From Candidatus Thiodictyon syntrophicum (lineage in GTDB: Bacteria > Pseudomonadota > Gammaproteobacteria > Chromatiales > Chromatiaceae), in the NCBI RefSeq assembly GCF_002813775.1, contig NZ_CP020370.1, positions 6,287,501 to 6,351,500 on the forward strand: a stretch of 64,000 nucleotides of DNA, given 5' to 3'. A program made the translations under genes and the position numbers. The notes under the pieces are model-generated. The model searched no databases. It was not told where the DNA came from and saw nothing but the letters and a program-made list of their open reading frames with translations. Within the stretch, counting starts at the first letter, position 1, and each line of letters opens with the position of its first letter. This document shows positions 1-13,562 of the stretch, piece by piece.

Positions 1-71
1 AGAAACTCATTCGGTGCCCGGCGCAACGCGGGGAACACGTCTTCCGGCAGGTCGATGGTCAGCGTCGTCAT
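1..71 (-). CDS. UPF0175-like antitoxin, N-terminal part (cut by window edge)
   Basis: The minus strand opens an ATG at 71 and reads MTTLTIDLPEDVF followed by an Ala-Leu-Arg-Arg stretch until the window ends. This matches the usual N-terminus of UPF0175 proteins, small predicted DNA-binding antitoxins often paired with PIN-type toxins. Only 23 codons are visible. It starts 10 bases after the stop of the DUF1156 methyltransferase, so it is probably in the same transcript. Any toxin partner would lie outside the window. The family call rests on the N-terminal motif only. Confidence 0.55.
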   Translation of the reverse strand, partial: MTTLTIDLPEDVFPALRRAPNEF

Positions 72-81
72 GTGGACATCC

Positions 82-3000
82 TCAAAAGCCGAGCGATTTT
101 TTGCGCGCCAGGACCCCATCGACCCAGCGCTTCTCTTCGGTATGGGCAGGGTAGAGCGCGGAGAGTGCCTGGGCAAGCCCCCAGAAGCGCTGATCGCGAC
201 CCGCGCCGTCTTCGACCAGGAAGCGCTTGAGCGCCTCGCCGCGGCCGGCGGCGAACAGGATCATGCCCTGGTGGATGCGGTCCAGGGCCGTCTCGCCGGC
301 CTTGGGTGCGCCGGTAACGCCCCAGCCGACCTCCTCCTCGAGGTCCTTGAGATCGGCGAACAGGTCGCCCTGAACCGGCTTCTTGTGGCCGCGACCGCGC
401 ATCGGGGTCTGTGCCTCGTCCTTGCCGAAGAGGTGTTTGGTGCGCTCGCAGACCGGCAGCAGTCGGGCCTGATCGCCCTTGATCTCGACCAGGTGCGGCA
501 GTTCTTCCAGGTGGGCGCCGAGACCCTGGGCGATCTTGCGGGCGGCGTCGTATTCCAGCGTGAAGCCGCCCTTCAACTTGCCCTTGGCCACGGGTTCATC
601 GTCGTCCGGCGCCGCGCTGAACAGATCGTCCGGACCCGCTGGCGGGTCGGCATTCGCGCCCGCGTTCAGCGTCCACAGCCACATGGCGGTGAGCCGGGCA
701 TCCGGCTCGAAACCCGCGGTATCGGCCCCGGCGAAGACCAGCGACAGGGCCTCCTTGGCGACCGCCGCCCAGACCTGCTCCAGGTACTCCTTGAGCGTGA
801 CGGTCTCGCCGCTGGCCTTCTCCACCCGGGCATAGCGCGAGAAGATCTCCAGGGCCGGACCGAGACAGGCGAAGATGGCGTCCGCGCCGACGACGCCCTC
901 CTCGGCCAGGCGGGGCATCCAGTCGTGGATGCGCACCGGCAACTCGGCCAGCACGTCGCGCCAAGCACCGATGTCATCGGTGCGGACTGAGCCGTCGGGG
1001 TGTTCGCGCGGGCGGCAGACGAGATGGACGGAGGAGGCGAGGCGCGATTGGCCTTGGGCCGCAATCCGCGCTTCCCTCTCTGTGTCAATAGGCCAAGATC
1101 CGGTAATGATCCAACCGGCATCGACCACGGCCTTCAGAATCGCCTCCCAACTGGCCGTCGTCTTGCTGGCAAATACGATAGTTCCGATGGCGTCCGGTTT
1201 GGCGATTCGTCGGCCTTCCGCAAAGGCCTTGGTCAATTCGCTTTCGTAAAACTCGATGTCGTGCGTGGTAACGCTGAGTTCATGCGTCCGGTCGACGACG
1301 ATCTCAGCATCCTTTGGGACCGCAGGCCCCTTGAATAAATCCGGGTGAACGTGACCAACGCTGCGCCGCAGCCAGACATAAAAAAAATCGGAGAGATAGG
1401 CGTAAGGTACCGCATCATAATAGGGCGGGTCAGTGACGAAGGCGTCCGCGCAATCGCTCGGTAAGGTATGCGCCGCGGCCGATGCCGCCTGCGCCACCCC
1501 CACTGTGGAAATGACCGCTTGGCGCTGGATAAACTCCAGCATCGTTTCAAGTGTCACGGAATAGTTCCCGGCCGCGTCGGCAAAGACCTGTGGCTCGGCG
1601 AAATCCCAGACCATTGGCACCGCTTGCCGGCCGAATAGGTTATGAACCTGGGTCTTCGTCGCCTCCCAGCGACAAAGTGAATTACAGATGTCGGTCCAAC
1701 GGCTGATGGCCAGCCCCAGTATCGTCTGAACCGCCGCTGACATTCCGTCCGCAGGACGTTGCTCGGCAGCCGCCTTCACCAGTGAAATATAGGTAGTGAG
1801 CGCCAACAATTGGCGGGGAGAGAACAAATCTCCCCACACCGTCATTCCATAGATAGGAACACTGATTCGCCTGATTCCGTTGAGAGAGATTTCTTCGCTT
1901 GGAGACAGGCTCAGACTGCCACCGTGGGCCATTTTCCTACGCTTCAGCTCATCATCAGCCTTCTGAGCCGCCATCAGGTCAGCCGGAGTGGGCAACCGAA
2001 AAGATCGCCCCGGCTCATTGTCGCGCGATGCAACAATCGCCAGCAGTCTGGCATCTGCCGTTCCACCACGCCTTTCCTTCAACTGTTTGCGCACGTTCGC
2101 AACCGCTGTCGTATATCCGCAGCACGGGCATGTCGCAGAACCGCGTTTGACGGTACCATCCAAATCCGGGTCTCGGATCTGGTATGAGGGGTCGTCGTTA
2201 TCCAACCAGCCATCGCGCGCTTTGCGGATGATCCGAAAATCCACCCGCTTGGCCTCGGGTCTCGGTGCCAACTGCAAGGCGATGGAGCGGGTGGCCTTCT
2301 TCGCCAACCAGAGCGAGCGGATCAGCGGCACCTCCGCCCCGCATCCCGGCCCCTCACATCGAATGGTCCGCGCCCACAGATAGGCAATAGGCGTCGCCCC
2401 GTCCGCGTCCTTGGGATAAAACTCGGCCAACTCCTTCTCGGCCTCGCGCTTGATCCACTCCCCCCACTTGCGGACCTCATCGGCAAGCCGCTGCCCGTAC
2501 TTGGGAATATATTCGAGCACGACCTTGTTGAGCAGCACGGCCACCGGATTGAGGTCACTGGCAAAGGCATCCGCCCCCACCCGCAGCGCCTCCAGCGGGA
2601 TGGAGCCGCCGCCGGCAAAGGGATCGACCACCAGCGGGCGGGTGCCCGGCTCCCCACCCAAGGCCTCATGCGCCGCCTGGGTCAGGGCGCGACTGGTGGC
2701 GAGATACGCGGGGACGGTGGAGTTGTCCCAGTTGGCGAAGTCGGCGATGAAGTCGAGCAGCGCCCGGCGCAACACCAGCGGGTCTGCGAGCCGGTCGGGG
2801 TCCTTCTGGGTGGCAACCATCCGCGCGGCACTCTCAGGGCTGGCAAGCCGCAGGTGCTCCCGCGCCCAGTCGAGCATCCGCTCCTTTGCCACGCGCGTGA
2901 ATGCCTCCGGACAAAGGTCATCCGCCGGGTCCGGCCACAGGGCCGCGCAGATCACCGCCCGGCAGGCGGCCAGCGGACGTCGCGCCCACCAGATATGCAG

Positions 3001-3105
3001 GGTCGAGATATGCCCGTGCCGGATCGACTTCTCGCGCCGCGCATGGGCGGAGATGCGCTTGATCGGCAGGTCGACCTCGATCAGGCGTTTGGGGTAGGCG
3101 GTCAC
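82..3105 (-). CDS. DUF1156 DNA methyltransferase with Zn-ribbons (COG1743-like)
   Basis: A 1007-residue protein starting at a GTG. The N-terminus (KRLIEVDLPIKRIS, then a REKSIRHGH stretch and WWARRPL) is typical of DUF1156. Methyltransferase motif I (DPFAGGGS) lies near residue 158 and catalytic motif IV (DPPYYD) near residue 556, as expected for an amino-methylating (N6-adenine or N4-cytosine) enzyme. Two Zn-ribbon cysteine pairs sit near residues 248 and 325. COG1743 proteins are known members of defence islands, usually with DUF499 ATPases and SNF2 helicases, and would mark self DNA. Here a SNF2 helicase gene lies upstream on the same strand, 485 bases away, and a UPF0175 gene follows 10 bases downstream. 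No DUF499 gene is visible; it could lie beyond the left edge. Substrate and target site cannot be read from the sequence. Confidence 0.85.
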   Translation of the reverse strand: MTAYPKRLIEVDLPIKRISAHARREKSIRHGHISTLHIWWARRPLAACRAVICAALWPDPADDLCPEAFTRVAKERMLDWAREHLRLASPESAARMVATQKDPDRLADPLVLRRALLDFIADFANWDNSTVPAYLATSRALTQAAHEALGGEPGTRPLVVDPFAGGGSIPLEALRVGADAFASDLNPVAVLLNKVVLEYIPKYGQRLADEVRKWGEWIKREAEKELAEFYPKDADGATPIAYLWARTIRCEGPGCGAEVPLIRSLWLAKKATRSIALQLAPRPEAKRVDFRIIRKARDGWLDNDDPSYQIRDPDLDGTVKRGSATCPCCGYTTAVANVRKQLKERRGGTADARLLAIVASRDNEPGRSFRLPTPADLMAAQKADDELKRRKMAHGGSLSLSPSEEISLNGIRRISVPIYGMTVWGDLFSPRQLLALTTYISLVKAAAEQRPADGMSAAVQTILGLAISRWTDICNSLCRWEATKTQVHNLFGRQAVPMVWDFAEPQVFADAAGNYSVTLETMLEFIQRQAVISTVGVAQAASAAAHTLPSDCADAFVTDPPYYDAVPYAYLSDFFYVWLRRSVGHVHPDLFKGPAVPKDAEIVVDRTHELSVTTHDIEFYESELTKAFAEGRRIAKPDAIGTIVFASKTTASWEAILKAVVDAGWIITGSWPIDTEREARIAAQGQSRLASSVHLVCRPREHPDGSVRTDDIGAWRDVLAELPVRIHDWMPRLAEEGVVGADAIFACLGPALEIFSRYARVEKASGETVTLKEYLEQVWAAVAKEALSLVFAGADTAGFEPDARLTAMWLWTLNAGANADPPAGPDDLFSAAPDDDEPVAKGKLKGGFTLEYDAARKIAQGLGAHLEELPHLVEIKGDQARLLPVCERTKHLFGKDEAQTPMRGRGHKKPVQGDLFADLKDLEEEVGWGVTGAPKAGETALDRIHQGMILFAAGRGEALKRFLVEDGAGRDQRFWGLAQALSALYPAHTEEKRWVDGVLARKKSLGF

Positions 3106-3590
3106 AAACAGGCGTCTCCATTTTCCAAAGGGCTTGCAAGCCCCGAAGGGGCGTCACATACCAGCCCAGGGCAACGCCCTGGGTGTTGCATATCACCATA
3201 GCCAGCCCTGAAGGGGCGTGATATCCGCAACGATTGCTGATTAGAAGGCATTTATGTCACGCCCTTTCAGGGCTGGTGATTCTCATGTATCCAACCCAGG
3301 GCGTTGCCCTGGGCTGGTATGTCGCGCCCCTTCAGGGCACGGGCAAAGACAACCGCGCCCAATAAGGTGCCAAGAAAACGGCGGGGCGCGGCTATAAACC
3401 CCGTCCCGCTCAGTAAGCCGTTCTGGCTCCCACGCTCCCGCGTGGGAGCAAGTGCGGGCGCTCCGCGTCCAGTGCCAAGACCGGACGCGGAGCGCCCGCA
3501 CGGCATTCCCACGCTGGAGCGTGGGAACGAGACGCAGGAGGTTTCGCCTCATCATCAGTGGTCTTCATTCGCAGTGACCGTGCCATGTGT
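3106..3590. repeat. Intergenic cluster of dispersed palindromes between methyltransferase and helicase
   Basis: No gene is seen in these 485 bases. From 3140 to 3345 there are four palindromic units of two kinds, in both orientations: an AGGGCAACGCCCT-centred unit (3162-3184 and again near 3294-3322) and a unit of the form CAGCCCTGAAAGGGCGTGA (near 3201-3224 and 3252-3280). The same two units recur at 18284-18418. From 3426 to 3530 there is a second palindrome family, GCTCCCACGCTCCCGCGTGG and its reverse, flanking an inner inverted repeat of CGGGCGCTCCGCGTCC. Such units could form hairpins in RNA between the two genes. Confidence 0.8.
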
Positions 3591-7016
<3,426 letters not shown>

Positions 7017-7036
7017 TTATCCTAAGAAAAGTATTT

Positions 7037-7168
7037 GGCCGCAAATGAACGCAAATAAGCGCAAATAAATCTGTCGGTTCGCATCGTCGGGGGCGTCACC
7101 CGGACGGTAAACATGGAGCAAAGGCCAAATCTCTGATTATTTGCGTCAATTTGCGTTCATTTGCGGCT
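7037..7168. repeat. Long inverted repeat with TTTGCGTTCATTTGCGGC arms
   Basis: The left arm begins GGCCGCAAATGAACGCAAAT at 7037 and the right arm is its reverse complement ending at 7168, separated by roughly 80 unrelated bases. Inside each arm a GCAAAT-type unit is repeated two to three times. A second full copy is at 52259-52392; partial copies lie at about 8331-8346 and 9840-9870. The remainder of 7017-7262 holds no recognisable gene. Confidence 0.8.
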
Positions 7169-7262
7169 AAACTGCTTCTTCTGGGTTTATTCCTTGACTG
7201 GCCATGTTGAGCCGCCCGATCCGTAGCCACTCACCGCGGGCCTCTCTGGGGGCTCGACCGGG

Positions 7263-8366
7263 CTACCAACGATGCCAGCGAGTGTAATCGGGTCCGTCGC
7301 TCAGGGCGAGCCCGATCCGGTGGCGCATGGCCATCTCGTCGGCGAAGCCGCCCGCGGTCTCATTCGACCCGACGTAGTAGAGGCGAAAGCCGCCGTCCGG
7401 CAGCGGTACGACGCAGGGCGTGCCGACCGCGAAGGCGTCCCAGCGGCCGGAGCCACACGGGGCGTGGGCAAAGACCGAGCCGTCGGGCTCGGGTCCGGGT
7501 TGCCTGACCCACAGCAGCGCGTCTTCCGAGGTCGCCAGTCCGATCGAGCGGTGGCCGTCGGCGGCCACGCCCTCGTAGAACATCAGGTAACGGCCGTCGT
7601 GGTGGATGACGTGCCGCGTGCCCACCCCCCCGGCATCGAAGGTCCCGGGCGCACCGGCCCCGAACACCTCGCCGCGCTTGGACCAGTTGAGCCCGTCCGC
7701 CGACTCGGCCAGGCAGACGACGAAGCGCATCCGCACCGGGTCCAGGCTGTGGTACCAGAGGCGCCAGACCCCGTCGGGACACTCCAGGACCTGGGGCCAG
7801 GCGCACAGGGCCGCATCGGGCTCACCGGGCGCGCCGAGATCGAGCAAAGCACCCCGATAGGGTCCCTCGACGCGCGACCAGTGCCGGCCGTCGCGTGAGA
7901 TGGCGCAGCCCGGACGCAGGTTCAGGCCCTTGACCGCGAACTGCCCGAAGGTCTGGCGACTATGGTCGCCGCCGAAGTACCACATCCAGTAGAGACCGTC
8001 GCGCCGCTGCACGTCGCTCAGGCCCACATGGGCGGAGTCGAAGCGCGCCGGGTCCGGGTGGGCCTCGAAGACGGCCCCGCCGGTCAGCGGCCCCGGCACC
8101 CGCTGCCAGGTCAGACCGTCGGCGGACTGCGCCAGACCGCAACGGCCGGTCGGCAGGTTGATCTCCCGGTCGAATCGGGTGTCGCGCCCGTAGTACCACA
8201 TCCGCCAGGTCCCGTCCGGCCCGCGCAGCACCCGCGGCCCCGAGACCCGCTCATCGTCCCAGGCACCAGCGGGTCCAGGCCCGAACAGCAGCCCCGCGGG
8301 GCGCTCGGCAGCGTCGGTCACGTCGTCCTGATTTGCGTTCAATTGCGGACCTCCCCCCTCTTGCAC
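7263..8366 (-). CDS. Glycosyl-hydrolase-like five-bladed beta-propeller protein (GH32/43/68 type)
   Basis: About 360 residues with repeated propeller-blade signatures: WRMWYYGRD, YWMWYFGGD, WRLWYHSLD, RYLMFYEGV and FRLYYVGSN, each followed by a 'G-A-S-D-G-W' type strand. This is the arabinanase/levansucrase/invertase-like fold. There is no signal peptide, so it is probably cytoplasmic. Substrate and catalytic acids cannot be assigned with confidence. The longest frame begins with a GTG at 8366, but a strong GGAGGT sits just inside it, 6 bases before a TTG at 8342. The TTG is the more likely start and lies in a partial copy of the TTTGCGTTCA repeat. A GTG at 8321 is another option. Confidence 0.6.
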   Translation of the reverse strand: MQEGGGPQLNANQDDVTDAAERPAGLLFGPGPAGAWDDERVSGPRVLRGPDGTWRMWYYGRDTRFDREINLPTGRCGLAQSADGLTWQRVPGPLTGGAVFEAHPDPARFDSAHVGLSDVQRRDGLYWMWYFGGDHSRQTFGQFAVKGLNLRPGCAISRDGRHWSRVEGPYRGALLDLGAPGEPDAALCAWPQVLECPDGVWRLWYHSLDPVRMRFVVCLAESADGLNWSKRGEVFGAGAPGTFDAGGVGTRHVIHHDGRYLMFYEGVAADGHRSIGLATSEDALLWVRQPGPEPDGSVFAHAPCGSGRWDAFAVGTPCVVPLPDGGFRLYYVGSNETAGGFADEMAMRHRIGLALSDGPDYTRWHRW

Positions 8367-8393
8367 TTGCGAGCGAGACCCAAGCGCCCCGCC

Positions 8394-9047
8394 TTAGTGG
8401 GTAATGAGGACCGGATCGCCCGGACGCAAGCGCGAGAACAGGAACCGGGCGTCCGACCCGCGCAACCGCACGCAGCCGTGGGAGGCGGGGTAGCCCGGCA
8501 GTCGGCCCTGGTGGATGAAATAATTGCTCTGGAACTGGATCGCATAGGGCATGGACGCCGGTCGGCCGTCGGAGCCGGCGTAGCGGCTGGAGACCTTATG
8601 GCGCTGCTTGCTCAAGACCCGGTATGAGCCCGCCGGGGTCCCGTAGCCGCGCCTCCCGGTGGACACCGGGCCGGTGCGCAACACCTGCCCGCCCTGCGTA
8701 TAGGTGAAGCGCTGCGCGCCCAGATGGATGCTGAGCCGACGCGACGGGCCTGAGGGAAGGGCCGGTTCCTTTTTGCCGGGTGCCGACGACTCCCCAGGGG
8801 CCGGGCCGACCGCCCCCGCCTGATCGGCGACGCCGTCCGGCGTTGCGGTCGCACTCGCCGCGGAATCGGCCGGCGCGCTCCCGGGGGCGCCCGCGATCCC
8901 GGCATCCGCGGGTGGGGCGGCGACCGGTGCGGGTGGGCTGGTCGTCGGGGTCCCGAAGGGGTCTTGCGCCAGGCACTCTGTGATCGGCAAGGCCGCCACC
9001 AACAGGGCTGCGGCCAAACGGACGCGGAACCAATTCATGTATTTCAT
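8394..9047 (-). CDS. L,D-transpeptidase (YkuD domain), exported
   Basis: A 217-residue protein starting at the ATG at 9047. It has a signal peptide (residues 1-26, with the hydrophobic core LAAALLVAALPI), a Pro/Ala/Gly-rich linker to about residue 105, and a C-terminal YkuD domain. The catalytic signature is complete: YFIHQG followed by SHGCVRL. The family cross-links peptidoglycan (3-3 bridges) or attaches lipoproteins in the periplasm, using the cysteine nucleophile. The start codon overlaps the stop of a VapC remnant by one base. The upstream in-frame extension to 9236 only reads through that remnant and was not used. Confidence 0.85.
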   Translation of the reverse strand: MKYMNWFRVRLAAALLVAALPITECLAQDPFGTPTTSPPAPVAAPPADAGIAGAPGSAPADSAASATATPDGVADQAGAVGPAPGESSAPGKKEPALPSGPSRRLSIHLGAQRFTYTQGGQVLRTGPVSTGRRGYGTPAGSYRVLSKQRHKVSSRYAGSDGRPASMPYAIQFQSNYFIHQGRLPGYPASHGCVRLRGSDARFLFSRLRPGDPVLITH

Positions 9048-9151
9048 TACCACACCCGCGTAATCGCGTAATCGTCGAACAGCGGGTGGACTGGTACCAG
9101 GGCCAGTCCGTCGCACTTTGCCTGGGCGATCAGCAGGCGATCGAAGGGATA
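9047..9151 (-). pseudogene. 3' remnant of a VapC-type PIN toxin gene
   Basis: One minus-strand frame reads PFDRLLIAQA, then KCDGLALVPVHPLFDDYA and stops at 9047-9049. This is the conserved C-terminal end of PIN-domain VapC toxins (the PFDR-LIAQA motif followed by a strand and a final helix). The N-terminal ~95 residues with the first catalytic acidic residues are missing. The remnant joins the end of the antitoxin gene in a different frame, so an internal deletion seems to have removed most of the toxin. Confidence 0.65.
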
Positions 9152-9372
9152 TAGTCCTCAAACCCGTCCGGGATGGCGTCGAAGTCGGACGCCATCCAGA
9201 GCAATTGGCCTTTCCCTGAGCCAGGCCGCCGGGCACGCCGGGGGGCCTGCACCGGGATCAGCCGAACCAAGGGGGTATTGGCCCGGGCGATGATGACCTC
9301 TTCCCCGGCCAGGACCCGGCGAGTGAGTTCGGAGAGTTGGGCCTTGGCTTCGGCGATGTTGTATTGGCTCAT
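9130..9372 (-). CDS. Phd/YefM-family antitoxin, orphan
   Basis: An 80-residue protein with the typical Phd/YefM N-terminus (MSQYNIAEAKAQLSELTRRV and then AGEEVIIARANTPLVRLIP), a dimeric DNA-binding fold that represses its own promoter. The residues after DYI (PSIAC) come from the deletion joint with the VapC remnant rather than from the normal antitoxin end. The toxin gene is reduced to its last ~33 codons, so this antitoxin has no functional partner here. Confidence 0.75.
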   Translation of the reverse strand: MSQYNIAEAKAQLSELTRRVLAGEEVIIARANTPLVRLIPVQAPRRARRPGSGKGQLLWMASDFDAIPDGFEDYIPSIAC

Positions 9373-9885
9373 AGGGCCCTCTGGGGTCGAAACCGTAGTG
9401 GTCAGTTTAGATGACTAACCGCCACCATGAAAGGCTCGTTTACTGGACCGGGAGTTGGGGTATTGACCTTGATCAGCGCTGCGGGCGGTGGCGCTTGGTG
9501 GGCGGCGCTGGCCTTGATCGTGACTCCGGCCACACGCCCTTGCGGCAACCCGTCGCGGCCTGGGGGCCGCTCCTACGGCGTAGGAGCGGCCCCCAGGCCG
9601 CGACGGATGGCACCCACGAGGTGGCTGGCATCACGATCAAGGCCGCGGCGCTCGGTCCGCACAGCGGACCCTACGGCGCCCGGACCTTCTCACGGACCGG
9701 GCGTCGTTGTCGTTGTCGTTGTCGTAATCGAACAATCCGATCACGACAACGACAACGACCAGGACGGCGTACCCGGGATCTTGGTCACCACATCAGTTCC
9801 GAGCGCACCCGGGGCCCTCGTGCGTCTGGCGTAGGTCCCTAATTTGCGTTAATTTGCGTTGATTTGCGGACAACAGCCGCCCGGC
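9373..9885. repeat. Intergenic region with a perfect 53-base palindrome and dispersed hairpins
   Basis: No convincing gene is present. At 9552-9604 there is a perfect inverted repeat with 24-base arms (GTCGCGGCCTGGGGGCCGCT plus CCTA at the inner end) around a 5-base loop. Near 9654-9680 is a GGTCCGCACAGCGGACCCTA palindrome, also present at 15477-15505 and 59186-59245. A GTCGTT-armed element follows at 9692-9805, and part of the TTTGCGTT repeat lies at 9840-9870 just upstream of recD2. Confidence 0.75.
9692..9805. repeat. GTCGTT-armed inverted-repeat element, copy 1
   Basis: The sequence runs CACGGACCGGGC, then (GTCGTT)3, GTAATCGAACAATCCGATCA, then (CGACAA)n arms and a tail of GGCGTACCCGGGATC type. 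The same block, tail included, recurs at 22133-22245 with a few substitutions, so the mobile or duplicated unit is larger than the hexamer arms alone. Confidence 0.8.
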
Positions 9886-12117
<2,232 letters not shown>

Positions 12118-12152
12118 CAGAGGATTCGGCCAGTAATGATGGCGCGCCAAGA

Positions 12153-12248
12153 CCAACCGGAGGTCGAGGCTTCAGCCGGCCGGGGTCCGACCAGGAGTCC
12201 GGCGGCCGCAAGCGGGCGCTGCCGACTGAAGCCTTGACCTGCGGTTGG
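12153..12248. repeat. Imperfect inverted repeat downstream of recD2
   Basis: The arms (ACCAACCGGAGGTCGAGGCT and TCAGCCGGC; reverse near 12220-12248) pair imperfectly over about 28 bases around a GC-rich loop. This could act as a terminator for recD2, but no U-tract follows. The rest of 12118-12348 shows no gene. Confidence 0.55.
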
Positions 12249-12348
12249 GGGCAGCGGGCCTTGGGGCGTATTCCCAGAAAGAGCGGTCGTCACGCCGGCA
12301 TACAAGGCCCGATCTCGCGCCGCTCGATCCAGGGGGTTGCGCCCGCGG

Positions 12349-12600
12349 TCATCGTTGACCCCGCGCCTTGTTCACATATTGCAGATGCTTGAAGCGCGCC
12401 GGGATCGGACCACCCAGTTCGACCGCCGTGCGCTCCAGATGGTCAGCGGCTCGGCGCTGTTGCTCAGGAGTCAACTCGCCCCCGTTGGCCCGCCACTCGG
12501 CGTATTTGCGCAACTCGGCAGCGGCTTCGCCTTCGCCTTCAGGCGGCGCGGTGAACTGGCGCCGCACCGGGACCGTCGTCTTGTTGTCTGGTTCGCTCAT
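12349..12600 (-). CDS. Small hypothetical protein
   Basis: An 83-residue protein from the ATG at 12600, beginning MSEPDNKTTVPVRRQFTAPP. It is charged and helical (EGEAAAELRKYAEW, then LTPEQQRRAADHLERTA), with no signal peptide, membrane segment or catalytic motif. I do not recognise the family. An extension to 12675 is possible but less protein-like. It is on the same strand as, and about 200 bases downstream of, the ParE/YefM pair, with no identifiable gene between them. The composition and codon pattern look coding, but this is a moderate call. Confidence 0.45.
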   Translation of the reverse strand: MSEPDNKTTVPVRRQFTAPPEGEGEAAAELRKYAEWRANGGELTPEQQRRAADHLERTAVELGGPIPARFKHLQYVNKARGQR

Positions 12601-12798
12601 TACAGTGCTCCTGTCTGGTCGGTCCCCGCACCCCACGGCGAGATCCGTAACCTGCAACTGCGCCCCCCGCGGCAAGATCAGTTCGGGCTCGGGGGCCAGC
12701 GAGAACGCGCCAGTCCACGATCAAAGTATAGCCCTCGTATTGCACACCGCCGCGGCCGCGAGGCGGGGTGACACCGCCGCGCGGCGCGCAGCGGCGCC

Positions 12799-13119
12799 TC
12801 ACAGCAGCCGCCGGGTCAACAACGTCTGCATCTCCCGCCGACCATCGGCCACCAGGTAGACATAGACGCCATCCCCGAGCACGCGATAAACGATGCGATA
12901 GGGTTTGAAGTGGACCTCACGGTACTCGCGAATACCCAGTTTGACCAACTCCTTCGGGTGCCCACCCCGCTCCGGAAGGTCGGCCAACCCTGCGATGACC
13001 GCCTCTAGTCGATCCAGGACATCATGCGCCTTGGCCGGACTGTCGTAGTCGGCGATGTAATCGAAGATGCCATACAGATCCCGCGTCGCATCCTCTGTCA
13101 CGAAGACCTCAAGGGACAT
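12799..13119 (-). CDS. ParE/RelE-family toxin
   Basis: A 106-residue protein of normal length for the RelE/ParE fold. The motifs are DLYGIFDYIADYDSP in the N-terminal helices, LADLPERGGHP before the sheet, and the central strands REYREVHFKPYRIVYRV ending in GRREMQTLLTRRL. Toxins of this fold either cleave ribosome-bound mRNA (RelE) or inhibit gyrase (ParE); sequence reading alone does not decide. Its start codon shares one base with the stop of the upstream antitoxin, the classic coupled toxin-antitoxin arrangement. The gene looks intact. Confidence 0.85.
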   Translation of the reverse strand: MSLEVFVTEDATRDLYGIFDYIADYDSPAKAHDVLDRLEAVIAGLADLPERGGHPKELVKLGIREYREVHFKPYRIVYRVLGDGVYVYLVADGRREMQTLLTRRLL

Positions 13120-13385
13120 CAGCCAAGATTCCGCAACCGGGCAAAGACATCGCGTGCGCGCTCGACCCGACCCTCCTCGATCTGACGGTTACCGAGCGCG
13201 AGGATCTTCAACAAGGCCAGCGTCTCCTGCGTCTCCTCGAAGGAGCGAACATCCTGCATCACAACCTTGGCCTCACCGTTTTGGGTGATGACCAGCGGCT
13301 CGCGCTCGTCCACGAGTTGGCGGACGACCGCGGCGGTATTAGCCTTCAGGTGACTGATAGGTTTGATATTAGTGGAAAGTTTCAT
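13119..13385 (-). CDS. YefM/Phd-family antitoxin
   Basis: An 88-residue antitoxin. The N-terminal motif (MKLSTNIKPISHLKANTAAV) and the core EPLVITQNGEAKVVMQDV are diagnostic of YefM/Phd proteins, which neutralise the toxin with the C-terminal tail and repress the operon with the N-terminal domain. It is the first gene of the pair, overlapping the ParE/RelE toxin by one base. The 177 bases upstream (13386-13562) separate it from a divergent gene and should contain the operator. Confidence 0.85.
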   Translation of the reverse strand: MKLSTNIKPISHLKANTAAVVRQLVDEREPLVITQNGEAKVVMQDVRSFEETQETLALLKILALGNRQIEEGRVERARDVFARLRNLG

Positions 13386-13562
13386 GGTCTGTGACTGGTT
13401 GCTGGTATTATATTCAGGCTGATTTTAGACCCATCGCCCGGAATCGACCATCGCTCCGCTTGCGGCGGACCGAAACCGGCGCCGGCGGATGCTTCCTGAA
13501 CAACAACAAGGCCCGCCGTGGTAGGCTTTATCAGATACGAATCCCCACGCAGCGAGAGACCC

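Noticed and set aside
9411-9842. Plus-strand frames of 143 and 135 codons
   Set aside because: They run through a palindrome and a GTCGTT element, giving Arg/Cys- or Val-repeat protein; no coding evidence.
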